Assembly (NCBI RefSeq): GCF_958295425.1
Contig: NC_081151.1
Coordinates: 17,304,659-17,368,658, forward strand
Reading direction: 5' to 3'
DNA from: Solea solea
Taxonomy: Eukaryota > Chordata > Actinopteri > Pleuronectiformes > Soleidae
DNA: 64,000 nt
Shown here: in pieces, positions 47,056 through 60,449 of the stretch
How positions within the stretch are numbered: position 1 is the first letter of the stretch
How the letters are laid out: each line of letters opens with the position of its first letter
Made by a program: the position numbers and the translations under genes
Notes under the pieces: generated by a model
Told to the model about the DNA's origin: nothing
Databases searched by the model: none
The model's input: only the letters and a program-made list of their open reading frames with translations

Positions 47056-48338
47056 AAAGAGAGCGAGGGTCGGAGGATGTCCTAATTAAAGGGAACTCAG
47101 AGGGTTTGAACCAGATAATCTTACATAACCTCGTTAGGGAGGACACAGCGTTTGAAACTGAGATGATGGAAACGACATGCCCTCAGAGACACGTCCCCTC
47201 CGGTGTGAAATGAAAGTGTAGCAGTGAAACCACTTCACTTTAACCACGGGTGCGAGGATGCTACTTGCTGAGGTCGGGTGTGTTTATGTACAGTGTGTAC
47301 AGTAAAGGGTGGTGTGCAGCTCAGCATAACGGCACTGGGACACAACAGTTGCTGATACAGTGGTGGAATTTCTTTTGTATTTTCATTTTCACAGTAGTTG
47401 GACTCGTCATACTTTTTTGGCCCACGTAAACAGTGTTAGCTGTGTGTGCCGGGCACACAAACTCATACCTCACTACAAATGTGTTTCCTTCCAACATTAT
47501 GTCTCGTATCTGATTTAGTTTGATGTATTTCATGCGGGCAGATCATGTTCTGGCATGTAGACCTCGAGAGGAGATTATTTTTTTTCAAATTCAGTGAAAA
47601 GACTGATCTAGGTATAGGCACGACAAGTCAGCCTTGGCTATAAATGCTGTGGTATGCAGCACTAATGTGTGCTAAACACCTGTAGTTTACGGATTGTTGT
47701 TTTTTTTCTTAACAATTACCTATATCAGTATGATACCAAGTATGTCAATAGTGTCCTATAGTGCCTTCAAAAACAGCTCTGAAGGATTCTAATTAATTTA
47801 ATCGTATGCAGACATGATTTTGAGATTGTTGAAGCATGCAAGGAAAAGCTGTGATGATGATGACGACAATGATTCCCATAGGATTTTCACTCAGCTCACA
47901 CACCCCAAAAATACACATGTGCAGCCATTGATGATGATGAGAGATATACAGTAGTATTGGCATGTGTCTTTATCCACAGGTGCATCCTTAGGGGTCAGCA
48001 AGGTTTAAATATCTGCTAGTGTTGACATAAGGTGCCATTGGTTTTTTAAAGAGGCTGATAAACAGCCTGATTCTTTTTCCATTCCTGCTGTGACTCAGCT
48101 CATTATGACTTTTACAGTCCAATTTTATGAGGAGGATTTTTGGTAAACAGTCTAGAATAGTACTGATTCCAAAGTGGTGGATTAGCACTTGGGTTTCTTT
48201 ACACCCATCACATTGTTGAGGGTTAAACTTTCAGTTTTTTTATCATGGTTACTTTTCTAATGCATGTTATGTAGACGATTGATGCTCACATCCCACATTT
48301 AAATTGTCTAATTCTCACTTCTGTCTTATTTCTTTCAG

Positions 48339-48401
48339 ATGACCCTTCCCTACAATCAAATCGCATGTACATTGCAGTTACATAGCAGATATTGCCCTTG
48401 A
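48339..48401 (+). promoter_or_regulatory. Upstream ORF in hivep2 5' leader
   Basis: Directly after the acceptor at 48338 an ATG opens a 20-codon frame (MTLPYNQIACTLQLHSRYCP) that stops at TGA 48399-48401, 32 bp before the main ATG at 48434. It is in a different frame from hivep2. Such frames can dampen translation. The codon at 48392 is TTG, so the longer open frame from there is not a normal start. Confidence 0.5.
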
Positions 48402-48433
48402 AAATCAATCCCAAAGAAAGTGACGTTGGATTC

Positions 48434-51400
48434 ATGGAGTCACTTGAAACTACTGCAGGGGTGAAAAGCTCCACAGAGGGTCAAGACAGTAATGTTGCAC
48501 AGAAAAAATGCACACCAGAGGCTGTACAGACTAGGAGGAGTCCATCGGTCGAGCTGGAAGGAAAAGGGTGGCACCAACAACTGCAAGAAGCTCCGAGCAG
48601 AGACACGTGTGGTTTCAAAGAAATGTCTGACTCAGGGAAATCTCTACAATTAGAAGATCAGCACTCCCAATCCCAGTCCACAAGCCACTCAGAGTATGAG
48701 GTGTCTTCATATCCAGTGCAGGCCACAAAACAATTTCTCATAGGTAAACAGAAAGCTGTAGGTCAGTTAGTCCCTGCACAGTCCCCAGGGCCTGCATCTC
48801 ACAGGAAGTCCTCAAGTTCACTTGAAGTCCAACAACAGTGTTCCCATTCAGGGATGGATCAGCTGTCAGACAAAGTGGAACCTGTGTGTAAGGTGGAACA
48901 GAAACCACAAAAGCCTGGGAAGTATGTTTGTGATTACTGTGGTAGGGCATGTGCCAAACCCAGTGTGCTTAAGAAACATATTCGTTCGCACACCGGGGAA
49001 CGGCCCTATCCTTGTGTCCCCTGCGGATTCTCCTTCAAAACCAAGAGTAATTTATACAAACACAGAAAGTCCCACGCTCACTTGGTCAAAGCTGGAACCG
49101 TGCCATTCTCTGAACTAGGTACTTATAATGCCAATGCAGACCAGGGGTCTTTTGAAGGGGAAGGAGAGTTATTCTCTGATGCTGAGCAAAGCACGGACAC
49201 GGACGAGGACACTCTTAACGACCCACTGCTGCTGCTGGACTCTCCAGTGGAGGGATCAGATAACACCGCTGTAAAAGTACTGAATCTCATTGCTCAGAAA
49301 AAGGGAGCCACTTCCATGTCAGCTCAGGATGGTTCATCCCAGGCCCAAGAAATCAATGCACCTTCTGCCAGTGCTGAGGCTAACCGTGCAATTCAATCTT
49401 GCACAATCAAACAGAGGCTTGCACTTCGCCTGTCTGAAAAAAGAAGCAGCGACTCTGACCACAATCTGTCCCTTCCAAGTCAGTCGAGCAAGGGCAGCAC
49501 GGACTCTGGATACTTCTCGCGCTCCGAGAGTGCCGAGCACCAGACTGGTCCTCCGAATACCAATGCAAAGTCCTATCAAGAAATCATGTTTGGAAAGTGT
49601 TACAAGCCAAGCCCTAAACAGATGACAGCTTTTGTGGCCTGCAGCACAGACTCAAGTGCATATATTAGGAAACACACAGAAAAAGGTGTTTCCCGTGTTT
49701 TCACCCAGGAGAAGGACACTGTTGACTCAATCAAAATAAACACAAAGTCATTCGCACAGGAGGAAGTGAAAGAACCGCAGTTAGACCCTGGCTCTGATGT
49801 GGGCCCTCTGATCAGGAGCAACTCAATGCCAACGTCCTCAGCAGTTTGTCTGACTACGCCTCAAGCCCTCAGGGGCAGCCATTCGTTTGATGAGAGAACA
49901 AGCACCGGGGGCATGAGGAGACTCAGGCGGCAAGCTGCTTTCGAACTCACTGCACACGATGCGCACGCAGACTCTGACAGCCATGGAAAGATGAGCGAGT
50001 GCGGCAGTTCACCCTCAGGAATGGAAATGGAAAATTATCCCTCTATGGCATCTTATATGAGCCACCAGAGACATGCAATGGAACTGGCAACGCGAAAGCG
50101 TCGGAAAGAGAAGCGGGAAGAGGAGGATTTGCCCTGTCAGTATGAGGGTCAACATGAACTGTGTGATGACATGTTTGATTCAACTAAGGATTATGACACA
50201 AAACAAGCTGCAATGGGCATTATTGCTTTAGGGAAAGGACATTTGGGTATGCTTGACAGGTGTGACATGGACATATCAGTGAGCCCTGAAATATCTGCTC
50301 GAAAAACCTTAGGGAATGTAATTTCAGTTATTCAGCACACAAACTCCATAAACAGGCCTCACTGTGAACAGTCAGAATCCTATAAGTATCATGGGCAAAG
50401 GCAGGAAAGTATTTCTACACTTCAAGCTATGGAGGCGAGTGAATCATATGAGATGGAACGAAGTGATAGTAGACGACGGCAATCGTTTCAAATGGTCCCC
50501 AAACTGGTACGACAGCCCAACATACAGGTCCCAGAGATCAGGGTCACTGTAGAGCCTGACAGTCCAGAAAAAGTTCCAGAGGTGCAGGTGAAGGAGCCAG
50601 AGAAGCACGTGGAGGAGTTTCAGTGGCCTCAAAGGAGTGAAACTTTAGCACAATTCCCTCCAGAAAAACTCCCTCCAAAGAAGAAACGGCTCCGCCTAGC
50701 TGATATTGAGCACTCTTCTGGTGAGTCTAGTTTTGAGTCTGCCTGCACCAGTCTCTCCCGCAGTCCGAGCCAAGACAGCAACTTGTCTTATAGCTCCACC
50801 TTCTCCTTTGACAGGGAGGAAAGCTTGAAGTCAGTCTCTCCTGCAAGACAAGATGAATTTGGCAAACCACTCGAGCTCTTAGCTGTGCCAGGGAGTGGGC
50901 ACTCCCTCTCTGTGCTCACCCAGCGTCAACAACATGAAATGAGACGATCCTCCTCAGAGCAGGCGCCGTGTAACTTGCGCAAGGAGTTCCCAGAGGTACG
51001 CAGCATATCATTTGACTATGGCAGTCTTTCTTCAACATCCAAAGTTAGACACGTGGACATCAGTGCCGCCCACTCCGCTCTGAAGGAGAGAAGGAGGGGA
51101 AACTTGGTGCGACAGGAGTCACTGAATATGGACACCGAAGTAACACAAGTCCCATCACAAGTGTTAGCACAGTATCACAGCAGCACCCCCCCTCCATTCA
51201 CAGCACTCGCTGCTCTGCCACAGACTTTGCCAATATTCTCCACTGGGAATACATTTCCCCAGCTGTCACATCCAAGCCTGCTAGTTCCAGTAAGAATACA
51301 AACCCATGTGCCATCCTATGGCAGTATCACATACACCTCAGTATCCCAGGTTTTTGACAATCAGTATGAAGGGGTCGGCTCTGTTACAGTCACCTCGAAA

Positions 51401-54400
51401 CATCAGACTTTGCGCTTGTCCGGAAATCTTGACTCTCACAATGGACTAGCTTACACCAGAACATCGCCGCACTCGCTCAGTGTCGAAGCCCTCGATTTGT
51501 CGTCGACCAAGCTCAAGACAGGCATCCCTCTCTCTCTGACTTCTAGAACTATCTCGACCACTAATGCGTCCAGTGGTGGTGCGAACAAGCGGATGCTATC
51601 CCCTGCTAGCAGCCTCGACCTTTTCATAGAAGTCAAGCAACAAAAACGTGTGAAAGAGGAGCGAATGTTTGGGCAGATAGTAAAGGAGCTGAGTGCTGTG
51701 GAGCTGGGGAAATGTAATTTGAGTGACCAGAAGGGGCACAGGTCAGAGATGCAGGGTGCATCTACACTGGACTCACATCGGAGTACATTTATCACACTTC
51801 CGCAAAAAGTGACAGAGGCCACTGACCTCAGTGGTGAGTCAGCTATGGAAAGTAGCTCCCAGGAAACCATCTCTCCTCCCTATTCTATGATATCAGTGAG
51901 AGATGTGAGAGATGTTGGCATGGATAAAGAAGTGAAGATGGATGTGACGGCACAGCTGGTTACCAGTCAAGACATCCTGATCTCAGACACTGAGCATTCG
52001 CGGGTGTTATCTCAGTTTCCAAGTCTTCGCACAACGACAGGTGTGAGCTGGTGTTACCTCAACTACACTAAGCCGAGCTGCTCTCACAGCAATTCTCCTT
52101 TATTCTCCGTTTACGCCACCTGGTGTGTGAGTTCCCACAACCCAAACCCTCTTGAGCTGAGCACCAGCGCCGCTCTGGCTCTGCTGCGGTCCAAAAACAG
52201 GGCTGACAAGGTGATATACACGGTGGCGGCCATGTGTCAGTCTGGCACAGGGAAACTGGTTTCATCCCTCATCTTGTGGAGGCAGACCATGGAACAGGTG
52301 ACACAAATATAATGTTTTTGCACTGTTTGCAAAAGGATAGTTCAAGTGTTTGAATCTAGCTCTCCCTGAAAACATACGCTGCCAGCAGGCACTTAAGGAA
52401 AAAACTGATTATAGCCACTTAACAAAAGGCTCACTTAATAAAATCTAAGCCCATTTAGTCTACGATGTCTACGCATTATCTTATCATTTGACAGTCTTTT
52501 GTGACTGGAAACTTAACTTTATAAAGTGCTCACTTTTCTCAGTCCTCCGTAGAAGTCCATAGAAAGAAAATCTGTGTTTTTAGGAGGTATATAGGTAAAT
52601 CTGAATGAAGGATTTTTAAACACAGAAGTAACAAAGTAACACATCAGCAGTAGTTGAAGTAAAACTGCTGATTTTCTCTGTGGAGTTGGGTGTGGGGAGT
52701 GAGTAGTTTACAAAGCAACACAAACTTGAGCATCCAGTTGGAAAAAGCTGTCTAATGGAGAGAAAAAATAGAAGCAATTAAGAAGGCCTTCATTTTATTA
52801 GGTGAGCCCTCTTTTAAGAGAAGTCTGCTTTTTCTTGTGTCCCTGCTGGCAGCCATGTTTTCAGTGAGAGCGAGGGTCAGTACCTCATACAACCACAAAC
52901 ATTAAAACTAAAACTTTAAACACTTGTTGCTATAAAAAAAGGTTTCTTTTGACATTAACATAACTTTTAAATTAAAGCTATAATCAATGGGTATCTTTCC
53001 TCCTTGGTGACCCTCCATCTCAGTAAGTGATAAGTTGGAAATAGAAAAAGTTACAAGGACCTTGTTATTCAGAATTTGGCAAAGTGCACACTACAAATCT
53101 TTTGGCTGGAGGGTCAGTCACCATTGGCAAGTGTGTGGAAAGAGCTTTTGGCTATAATGTCAGAGTTTTGATTGATACCTTACGCTGCATTTCCCGTTTA
53201 TAATCTGATACGTGCTGGCAGTGAAAATACCAAACCTTTTAGGCTGATAAGATTGGAAAACTTTATAACATAAATTCATGCCTTCACAGAAGAATACAAA
53301 AATTAAATTGGGGTTGTTTTTTTTTCTCTCCCTGCAGCAGCATAATGCATGTTTGCCCAACATGCCGTGTAACAGCATGTGTGCCATACAATATCCCAAG
53401 CATCGCATTACGCTGTCGATACGGTGTCTACTTGGAATGGATGTTAACAAAACGTTTGTTCATCTGATTCAGCTGCAGAGGAAACCGGAGCCCAAAGAGG
53501 TGGACATCACCTACGGGAAGAAGGTGAAAGATATTGGCAGCAAAGTGAAAACTGCCAAGGAGGAGTGGAAGGAGAGGGAGGCATCCACAACACAAACCGT
53601 GCCAACTCGCATTAAGATCTTCGAGGGAGGGTCAGTGACGATATTATCATAATTCTTAAAAATTCTGTTGACAGCATATACATACAGCAACAACCTTAGA
53701 TGTTTTTGCTGTTTTTTAGCCCTGTTTTGTACTCAGTAAATGCAATTCAGACTGTGTCCATTTTTCAGGTACAAGTCCAATGAAGACTATGTGTATGTGA
53801 GAGGTCGGGGCCGTGGTAAATACATTTGCGAGGAGTGTGGCATTCGCTGTAAGAAGCCGAGCATGCTGAAAAAACACATCCGGACCCACACAGACGTGCG
53901 ACCGTACATCTGCAGAGTTTGCAACTTCGCTTTTAAAACTAAAGGTGGGCATGTGTGGCAACAGACAAATGACTTACACTTAGGGGAGATGATCAAAATG
54001 TATGTTCATAAAAGACATTAGCATATTTGTGACTATTTTTTAACGGTTTGGCTCAGCCCCCACTATGTGATGTTGAGAACATCTGCGCTTTAACAGCCCA
54101 TTTTGAATAAATGAAATGAACAAAATAGAACTTGCAAAGAATGTGCTGTTTAAAACAGAACGAGAAAACACCAAATCTTTGCACCATCTCCTCATTTCTT
54201 ACTTTTGATTGACGAGAGTTGGGACAGATTTTCTTCAAACTCTTGTGGTTTAAAAAACTAATTTTAACTAGCAAATTTTAGTTGTCACTCTGATTAAAAA
54301 TCAGCTTTCTACACTTTTTTGGTCGAAACTGGTACCAAAAACCACACGCCTTACGGTGTATTGATTTCATTTTTCTACAGGAAACCTGACTAAACACATG

Positions 54401-56544
54401 AAGTCAAAGGCACACATGAAGAAATGTCTTGAGTTGGGAGTGTCAGTGACGATGGATGAGACAGAGATGCAGGAACATGGTAAGAAACTGGCATTGTTCT
54501 TAAACCTGCAAACATTTTTTATCAGAATCCATTCCAAACTGCAGCTAAACTAATGCCTTTGTCTTTAAAAGTTGACGATATCCAACAAGAGACAAAGACA
54601 GAGGTGACGGTCTCAACCAAACATCAGTTCTCCGATGCAGAGGAGTCTGACGGAATGGACGAAGAAGCAGACGAAATCGACGAGGACGATGATGAGGAGG
54701 ATGACTATGAAGGTGACTCCACTCCAAAGTTGCGCTCAAGAAGCACAAGTCCTCAGTCCTGTGGGGTGACTTCTCTGTCAGTCACAGCCACTGCTGTCAT
54801 TCACGGCTGCTCCCTCACGTCTCTGCCTGGCACCGACCTCGGCCAACATCCATCAGGCAGGAAGACGGGCTCAGACCATCGACCTGTTCTCGCCACTGAC
54901 CAGAGAGAGAAGTCTGTAGATGAAGACTCTTTGACCATGCTTTCTCCGGACCAGGCCAGCTTCCTGTTTGACCCTTACTCCTCTTGCCTGCTCTCTCCCG
55001 GCTGGGAATCTCCCATTAGGGAGCCGTCCCCTTCACGTCTGCGTTATCCATCTCCGAGACGTGAGCTCTCCCCACGGGGTCGCTCCTCTCCCAGGTGGGA
55101 CACCTCACCACTGAGGCCCAGCTCACCCAGCTTCTCGCCCATTCAGCACCTCTCCCCGGGCTCAATCGAGCGACCCATGTCTCCTGGATCAGAACTGGCT
55201 GGGAAACGAGAATCCTCAGTCAGGGGCCGGCAGAGGGTTGTGCTGAGAGCAGTTTCACCGCGCAGAGGCTCGCACCAACACAAAGGCAGCGGTGATAAGA
55301 CCAGACATCAAGCAAAGATGGAGATGGCTCAACAACAAGGGGCCTTTGAAATGGAAATGGTATGTAAACTAGGACTTAAATCCCATTTTTTTTTATTTTT
55401 CTGTTTATGTGTAATTAAGCAAGGTATTTAACTAAAGTGCTATATGGTTAATGCTGAGATGTACCACTGTGGAAATGGTGATCAATATTTAGTTTGGCAT
55501 GTGTTTGCAAGGGGTGCAAATCATTAGCCAACATTGTTGACAAAGATCTGTGACAAAATTAGTTGCAGATTAATTTAATGAACGAAAGAATGTCGGTTAC
55601 CTCATCGCACATCTTTTCCATGCTGCGGAGCTGAACAGCATCGTGTTTAAAAGAAGCGAGTCACTTTCTAACCGTCTCTGCTGGGAGTGACAAACAGGCC
55701 TTTGTGTTTGATGCCTCCACTAACTCTGTCTAGAAATGGTTTTTAACGTTCTCCGATCTTTGAAATAATCAATGATTAAATTACCAAAAAAAAGTCATTG
55801 GTTGCAGCCCTAGCATTAGCATGCAAAAAAAGACAACACCTATAAGTTTTAGCCATAACCTTGAAACATACCTGGCTAAAAGTGTATTTGTTTTATTTTG
55901 TTCTCTTTTACTGTTGCTTTTTCTTTTATTAAAATGCCCAATTTTTGGGATTATTCCGTTGTGGATGAAATATATAGTACATCATTCAAGCGTTTAACCT
56001 TGTTTTGTTTTTTTTGTTTTTTTACTAAATCATATTTTATTTTTTGACATTTCTGCCTTTGGTCCAATTACATTTCACAAGAAATGATCTTGGCACTGCT
56101 GAAACTGTTCCTAAAGCTGCCAATATGTCATTTCAGGATCAAAGGAGCAGCTTGGCTTCAACTTTGCCTGGTGCTGCCAATTCTCATCACCAGAACATCC
56201 TCAGCCACCTCCCTCTGCACTCCCAGCAGCAGGCCCAGAGTTTGCTCCCTGTTGTTCCCATCGGAGCGCTCCAGATGTTGCACTCCCCACCCTCCTCCAA
56301 CACTGATGTCAACCCCTCCTCGGCACCGAGCCCTCAGAGCAGCGAGGGCCAGCGCTGCAGCAGCAGAGAGGGATCTGTCCACGAGGCTGAGGCGGGAGGA
56401 GAGGACATGAGAGGTCAGAGCCAGATGTCTTCTCAGGAGAAAAGCCTCAACTTTGGCGGCAGGGACAACAGACAGGAGGAGAGCGTGCAAACGTGTCTGA
56501 AAGCCATCGCCTCGCTGAAGATCACCACAGAAGACCCTCATTAA
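48434..56544 (+). CDS. hivep2: ZAS-family zinc-finger transcription factor HIVEP2 (Schnurri-2)
   Basis: Nuclear DNA-binding protein of the human immunodeficiency virus enhancer-binding (Schnurri) family, which binds kappaB-like sites and acts in BMP signalling. Exons: 48434-52297 (first coding exon begins at acceptor 48338), 53479-53630, 53769-53944, 54381-54479, 54572-55359, 56137-56544. All in phase, 1828 aa. N-terminal C2H2 pair at about 163-216 ([16 protein letters not shown], then [19 protein letters not shown]). C-terminal pair at about 1358-1412 across two exons ([16 protein letters not shown], then [15 protein letters not shown]). Then a Glu/Asp run and RSRSTSPQ, then SPRR-type repeats. 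HIVEP2-specific stretches include [28 protein letters not shown] and [10 protein letters not shown]. Human HIVEP2 is about 2446 aa, so this copy is shortened, mainly in the middle and tail. Synteny with fuca2 and txlnb supports HIVEP2 over HIVEP1/3. Confidence 0.94.
53338..53478 (+). other. Possible 5' extension of hivep2 exon 2
   Basis: A second acceptor, with a long pyrimidine tract (TTTTTTTTTCTCTCCCTGCAG), precedes 53338 and is also in phase 0. It would add 47 codons ([11 protein letters not shown]...) that do not resemble HIVEP2. The inner acceptor at 53477-53478 gives the conserved-looking RKPEPKEVD start. Confidence 0.35.
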
Positions 56545-57068
56545 GAACCTGTGTTTCTGGTTCCATGGTCTAATCCGCGATCGGAAAGCCCTCCTGCTAC
56601 ACCTGCAAACTTATCGTGCTCAGCCCTTTATGCACATAACCTCATCTTGATCCCATTAGAGGCAATATAATAACACTTCCTCTGGTCGTGCACATACCCC
56701 ACACAGCTCCTTTAAGATCTGAGTGGAGATCAAGCCTTTGCAGTGACGAGCAGAACCGTCCAGTCCTATGTGGGCTTCTCTTTGGAGACTCTTTGAAGAA
56801 ACTGGATGAGCAGCAAGATGGTTTTGCAAGTTGGAGAATCATTATTGGGTGCTGGTGCAATATGGAAAGATATAATGCTAATATGCCTTTGGTTGATATA
56901 GTTGTTTGCGTACAATTGCACATAAATTATATTTATGGATTCTGTACAAATGTCCTTAACATTATACTCCTTCTTAGATGCATTAAACCGTGTATTTTAC
57001 TGTATGTGTACTTTGAACAATAGACTGTTTAATGTAATCATATCAAGGTGTGATGCAGTAGTGCAGTA

Positions 57069-57074
57069 AATAAA
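57069..57074 (+). terminator. Candidate hivep2 polyadenylation signal (proximal)
   Basis: AATAAA about 525 bp after the stop. Further sense AATAAA at about 59224 could end a longer 3' UTR, as long UTRs are usual for HIVEP genes. Confidence 0.4.
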
Positions 57075-58196
57075 GACTATTTATAAGGAAAAGTATGGGA
57101 AAAGTATGTGTATTATGAAACAGTCTGACCAAATTTTACGTAGACGCTTAATGTGCAGTTTGGTGCTTCTAATCAAGCGGCAAGGGTCTGTGCCTTTTTT
57201 GCTTTTCATCATTTTCTTTATCAGAGAGTTGCTGAGTAAGGAAAACGGTCGAGGTACTACTTTATTTAGTCGGCGCTGTCGGAGAGAGATCGCTCGAGGG
57301 AGAGCTCTTTCTTTTTTGCTCTGTCCGTTCGTGCTGACAGACGAATGCAGCTTGATTCATGTGAAACAATCTTAACACTAAAATATTTCTTATGTTGCAT
57401 TTTTTCTTAATGTTGTGATTTTTATCTTGGTAAAAACGCATGGTATTTGCTATTGCACAAAAATAGAGGACGTTATTATGTAATTATGAATACTGTAAGA
57501 TGTATTTATATATTAGAACGTAAGCACTTAATGATACTGGTAAATATTTGACTACTATTTATATGGTATATCTGTACTTATGCAGCAGTGATGCAGTTAT
57601 GCAGTGAGCCACGTTGGCATTGCTTTTGATCTCACGTCTTTGCTTTGATTAAACAGACGGCTTTTTTCTCTCTTCTTCTATGACCATAAGCATTTTATGA
57701 GTTTTGATGATGCACTTTTCATTCTTTCATCTTTGACGTTGAACCGACGGTCGGTCGGTAAAAAACGGCGAGTAAAACGTGTCACGTTCTCGTGTGGTTT
57801 TGAAAACATTCCAGTTGTTTTTTTGTTTTTGTTTTTTTCCCCTTCTTCTATTTCGTTCATTTCTCATTGTGCGAAAGACGTTGCACACAAATTCAAGGGG
57901 CTACGATGACGAGTGAATCCCGTTTTTTCTCGCATTTCAAGTGTAACTGGATAAATCGATATCACTTACTGTAACTAAAGTAATGACGTTAACATCGTGA
58001 GTTGGTTGAAATATTACTGTGCTTCTTCAGCTCAAAATGTAAAAGTAATCATTCACCAAATGCATTACTTCTTCTCTGTATATATACCTGTATTTTTATG
58101 ATTTAAACTATTTTTGCAGTGTTGAATTCTGAAAACTTTTTATGTGGATTGTTTATATCTCTTTAAGAGGTACAATGTCTGCAGTTATATATGTGT

Positions 58197-58231
58197 GTAT
58201 ATACATATATATATATATACATATATATGAA
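58197..58231. repeat. (TA)n-type low-complexity repeat
   Basis: GTATATACATATATATATATATACATATATATG-like sequence in the hivep2 downstream region. Confidence 0.85.
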
Positions 58232-60258
58232 TATATCAGAGGTTAAATGAGGGCAAAAATAGCACAGTGTTGATTGCGAACACCGTGTGTGTCATCTTTA
58301 AAAAAGAGAAAATCTTCAAGCGGTATTATTATGTTACCAGTTTAAGAATGGATTTCAAAATCTGGAAAAAAAAAAACACTTTGTTCACTCATGTTTACAT
58401 AAAAAAAAATTTACAAGGTGCACTGCTTTAATTTTGTGTTTTCCCTTTCTAAAGATGTATGTAGCTTTGAGTTCATGGTTATGTATGTTTATTTGTTGTG
58501 GTAATGGTGCAGAATGCTCATAAAAATGTGAAGGGAAAACAAAGCCTTTTCTTTGCCGTTGCATACAGATGTACTCAGATTGTGTTTGTGTTTTGTTTTT
58601 ATTGTGTATTCATATTTACTGAACTGCATTGTGCCTCTCATGTCTATGGAATTCCCTGTAAAACACACAGAGGACAAATCATTTTTACCTCTCAGCTAAG
58701 AATTTGTTTGTTTTTTTTTGAGGTAAAAATCCTCAGTAGCCAATCCATTGTTTAGCTACTTGCATCAAAAGTGGTTAGTCAGGACGGAGTGCCTCTTTTA
58801 TGCTATGGGGAATTTATTGTTTGGTGCTCTACTTTTACAGATTAAATTTAAAAAAAAAAAAATTGTTTTAAAGAATATACTTCTAACCCAAGGACGTGTG
58901 TTGGAGCCTTTTTCATGTTTTTATGGCATCTATGCTTCTCCTCCTGCACAATTCACTGTTGTTCAAATCATAGACTGCATATAAGAGTGAAAGTCTTCTG
59001 GTTGCTAAGCAAACTCCTCAAGAATTGCGGGTTTGACCAGCGACGCGACAGTTTTAGCAACCACAGGTTCTCAGTAACCATGCACCTAAAGAACCAGCGA
59101 TTCCCAAACACTGGGTCGAGACCCACACATGGGAGAGTTTTTTGGGGTCCCCAAACCGATTTGTAGTGTTTTCCTAACCCTTAAGTTAAGATTTATGTGT
59201 ATATGTTTTAATTAACATGCATTAAATAAAGTTTAAAGTAATTTACCAAACATCTCTTGGAAATAATTTGTTAATCGGTTCAAAATTATATTGGGTTTTA
59301 CAGATATGGCTATAAATTAGCTGCTGTCAATCACACATGTATCACATTTTTACTAAAAATGAAAGAAACATTTTTAAAAATGACATGACAGTGATTTTAT
59401 ACCCTTAAATCTGTATTAGTGCTATAATCCAAGTGAGTTATAGGCTCATTTTCCCAGCGAGTTATTCGCTCCCTGGCCAACTGCTACTTCCGTCCTACTT
59501 CACTTCTCAGACCCAAAGACTGCGTCCATTATTTTTTTATAAACAGTCGATGGTTATAATTACAGCACACAAGGAAGAGTTCACATGAATTCATTCACAA
59601 TTTACCCTGAGGGCGACTGTGAGGAGGTAAAAAAAAACAGGACGGACTCTTGCAGGGGACATCGTCTAGTGAAAAATGATCACTGCAGTCATAACACGGT
59701 GCGAGGGAAATAAATGAACGCTTCCAAAAATAGTTTTCACCTTGTGGATACTATTCAACCATCTTCAGGATGTGTTTGACTGCATTAAAAACAAGCATCC
59801 TCTCCACTGTTTTCACAGGACATACACAGTACTGTACTGGAAGTAAATAGCAGTGAAATGACTGATCTTAGAGCACATTATGTCGGTTCGTCTCAGTGTT
59901 GGGAAGGAGGACTGCTCTAATTCTGGCCAATCAGAGACACGGTAGATTTTTTTTTTCTTTCCTGCTCAGTGACTCGGCCTGTCAGACCCATTTGTTAGAA
60001 TAATTATATGGCTTTTAACAGGACTGCAGCTCATAATGAAAGCGGTCCTGCCTTAGTATAACGCAGCAGAGGCTTCACTCAAAATGGCTGATTGGGATCT
60101 TAAGAGAAAAGGCGCAAAAAGTGATGGAGAATCCTGGTTTGCATTCACACACGTTGTTCACTCAGCTGCTCTGTGGCTCACTCTGGGCTAAATTCCTGAT
60201 GAATGCGATAACAATCACATGAGGTCTCCGATTTGTTTTCTGTACGTGGGGTGTCCTG

Positions 60259-60285
60259 GACAGAGACAGAGACAGAGACAGAGAC
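60259..60285. repeat. (CAGAGA)n hexanucleotide repeat
   Basis: Four to five perfect units of GACAGA. Confidence 0.9.
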
Positions 60286-60339
60286 GCTGTACTGTATGTC
60301 TCTGTCCTCCCTCTCTCTTTGCTCAGAGTGAGCTGTGCT

Positions 60340-60449
60340 CCTCTGGTTTATTTTGAGGGGGTCGTATCACAGCTGTCGTATCTGTGGTGGTAGCAGCCTT
60401 GCAGAGCCCCCTCGACACTCTTCCTTTTCCCCCACTGGCCCTTGGTCCC
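60340..60449 (+). promoter_or_regulatory. Possible txlnb non-coding first exon
   Basis: Relatively GC-rich segment ending in TGGTCCCG|GTAAGAACC, a consensus donor, 1.3 kb upstream of the first txlnb coding exon. Assignment is positional inference. Confidence 0.3.

Larger units (their letters stand above)
42030..48338. other. Long non-coding stretch upstream of the hivep2 coding exon
   Basis: Probably hivep2 intron 1. It contains microsatellites (CA at 43146-43170, AT at 45289-45339, GA at 47022-47055) and relatively GC-rich, low-repeat sequence at 43000-47200 that could hold regulatory elements. No exon-like segment with conserved protein similarity was seen on either strand. Confidence 0.6.

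Noticed and set aside
48392..48433. Upstream extension of the hivep2 reading frame
   Set aside because: The frame opens at a TTG, not ATG. The first in-frame ATG is at 48434, so the extra 14 codons are treated as leader.
57106..57375. 89-aa open frame downstream of hivep2
   Set aside because: Within the likely 3' UTR, no homology recognised and no splice or Kozak support.
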